Assembly (NCBI GenBank): GCA_902363665.1
Contig: CABJAW010000020.1
Coordinates: 2,484-66,483, forward strand
Length of the DNA stretch: 64,000 bases
Direction: 5' to 3'
Source: Lachnospiraceae bacterium
GTDB lineage: Bacteria > Bacillota > Clostridia > Lachnospirales > Lachnospiraceae
Positions 63,621-64,000 of this stretch are shown piece after piece. The notes under the pieces were generated by a model that did not search any database, was not told the DNA's origin, and saw only the letters and a program-made list of their open reading frames with translations. How positions within the stretch are numbered: position 1 is the first letter of the stretch; the number at the start of each line of letters is the position of its first letter. The position numbers were made by a program, and so were the translations under genes.

Positions 63621-64000
63621 ATGAAAGTATTACTTGTAAATGGAAGCCCGCACGCAAACGGAAGCACGTATACGGCGCTGCATGAGATGGAAAAGGTATT
63701 TACAGAGGAAGGCATTGAAGCGGAGATCATTCAGATCGGAAATCAGGATATCCGCGGCTGTATTGCCTGTAATGGCTGCCGCAAAAAGGGAAGCTGCGTA
63801 TTTGAGGATGCAGTAAACGAGACGGCTGCAAAATTTGAAGAGGCAGACGGCCTTGTTGTGGGAAGCCCGGTTTATTACGCTTCCGCAAATGCAACACTGA
63901 TCGCATTTCTGGACCGGATGTTTTACAGCACGGGCTTTGATAAGACGATGAAGGTCGGCGCATCGGTTGTATCAGCCAGACGAGGCGGACTTTCTGCGAC
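63621..64000 (+). CDS. Flavodoxin-fold NAD(P)H-dependent FMN reductase, 5' part
   Basis: The first 126 codons are in the window and the gene runs off the end. The FMN phosphate loop is NGSPHANGSTYTAL at residues 7-20. The cysteine pattern CIACNGCRKKGSC (about 47-59) is that of iron-sulfur flavoprotein-like NAD(P)H-dependent oxidoreductases, and SPVYYASANATL is the second flavin-contact loop. GTGGAGGG precedes ATG. A 69-codon frame overlapping its start is not a gene. Confidence 0.88.
   Translation, partial: MKVLLVNGSPHANGSTYTALHEMEKVFTEEGIEAEIIQIGNQDIRGCIACNGCRKKGSCVFEDAVNETAAKFEEADGLVVGSPVYYASANATLIAFLDRMFYSTGFDKTMKVGASVVSARRGGLSA

Noticed and set aside
63476..63685. 69-codon frame before the flavodoxin-fold gene
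   Set aside because: It overlaps the well-supported start at 63621 in another frame and contains a repeat hairpin edge.

Overview
The window looks like chromosomal DNA from an anaerobic, gut-type Firmicute, most likely family Lachnospiraceae. The grounds are the 23S rRNA 3' end, consistent AGGAGG-type ribosome binding sites, clostridial gene families (DUF6077, EpsC-type serine acetyltransferase, DUF2284, radical-SAM/glycyl-radical chemistry, large FMN/4Fe-4S/FAD reductases, bile salt hydrolase family) and moderate GC. Species cannot be named from sequence alone. Functions are family-level readings of motifs and context; no database search was run.

1-1.2 kb: end of a 23S rRNA gene, no 5S gene behind it, then tRNA-Asn, tRNA-Glu and tRNA-Cys. 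1.2-6.1 kb: a phnD-phnC-phnE-phnE phosphonate-type ABC uptake operon with a Crp/Fnr-family regulator on the opposite strand, a divergent metallophosphoesterase, and a TGAC-N4-GTCA palindrome placed like a class II activator site. 6.1-20.3 kb: mostly housekeeping and metabolic genes (cupin, zinc-ribbon protein, serine acetyltransferase, two AEC-type carriers, Maf, a pair of DUF6077-like membrane proteins, truA-trpS, DUF2284 protein, HtrA protease, glutamate dehydrogenase). These are separated by small hairpin repeats and one 72-bp tandem repeat.

20.4-25.2 kb: a tight three-gene operon joining an isoprenylcysteine-methyltransferase-like membrane protein, a GH3-like adenylate-forming enzyme and a membrane GAF/degenerate-GGDEF/HD-GYP protein. 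Its function is unknown and it is one of the best candidates for an undescribed system. 25.3-34.4 kb: a plastic zone. It holds a MITE-like element with an 8-bp target duplication, a LacI repressor with two matching operators, a truncated GH32 sucrose/fructan hydrolase, transposase, ATP-grasp and other gene fragments, an AgrC/LytTR-type two-component system, a lipoprotein/ECF sigma pair with a decayed duplicate, and a double-glycine leader peptide beside a wrecked NHLP-type bacteriocin exporter. An IS3 fragment and a probable group II intron stub close the zone.

34.4-55.8 kb: a catabolic-looking island. It starts with a glycyl radical enzyme (Cys444-Val-Asp446 instead of the usual Cys-x-Glu), its activase and a PucR-type regulator. 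Next come a PrpR-type sigma-54 activator and a near-consensus sigma-54 promoter that reads into oppBCDFA, a double alpha/beta hydrolase, rpoN itself and an old-yellow-enzyme-type reductase. The sigma factor therefore sits inside an operon it probably transcribes. A MATE exporter and a bile salt hydrolase-family enzyme follow. 55.8-64 kb: a second peptide/nickel-type ABC transporter with the two ATPases fused (A-DF-B-C), a DUF3237-alpha/beta hydrolase fusion and the start of a flavodoxin-fold FMN reductase cut by the window end.
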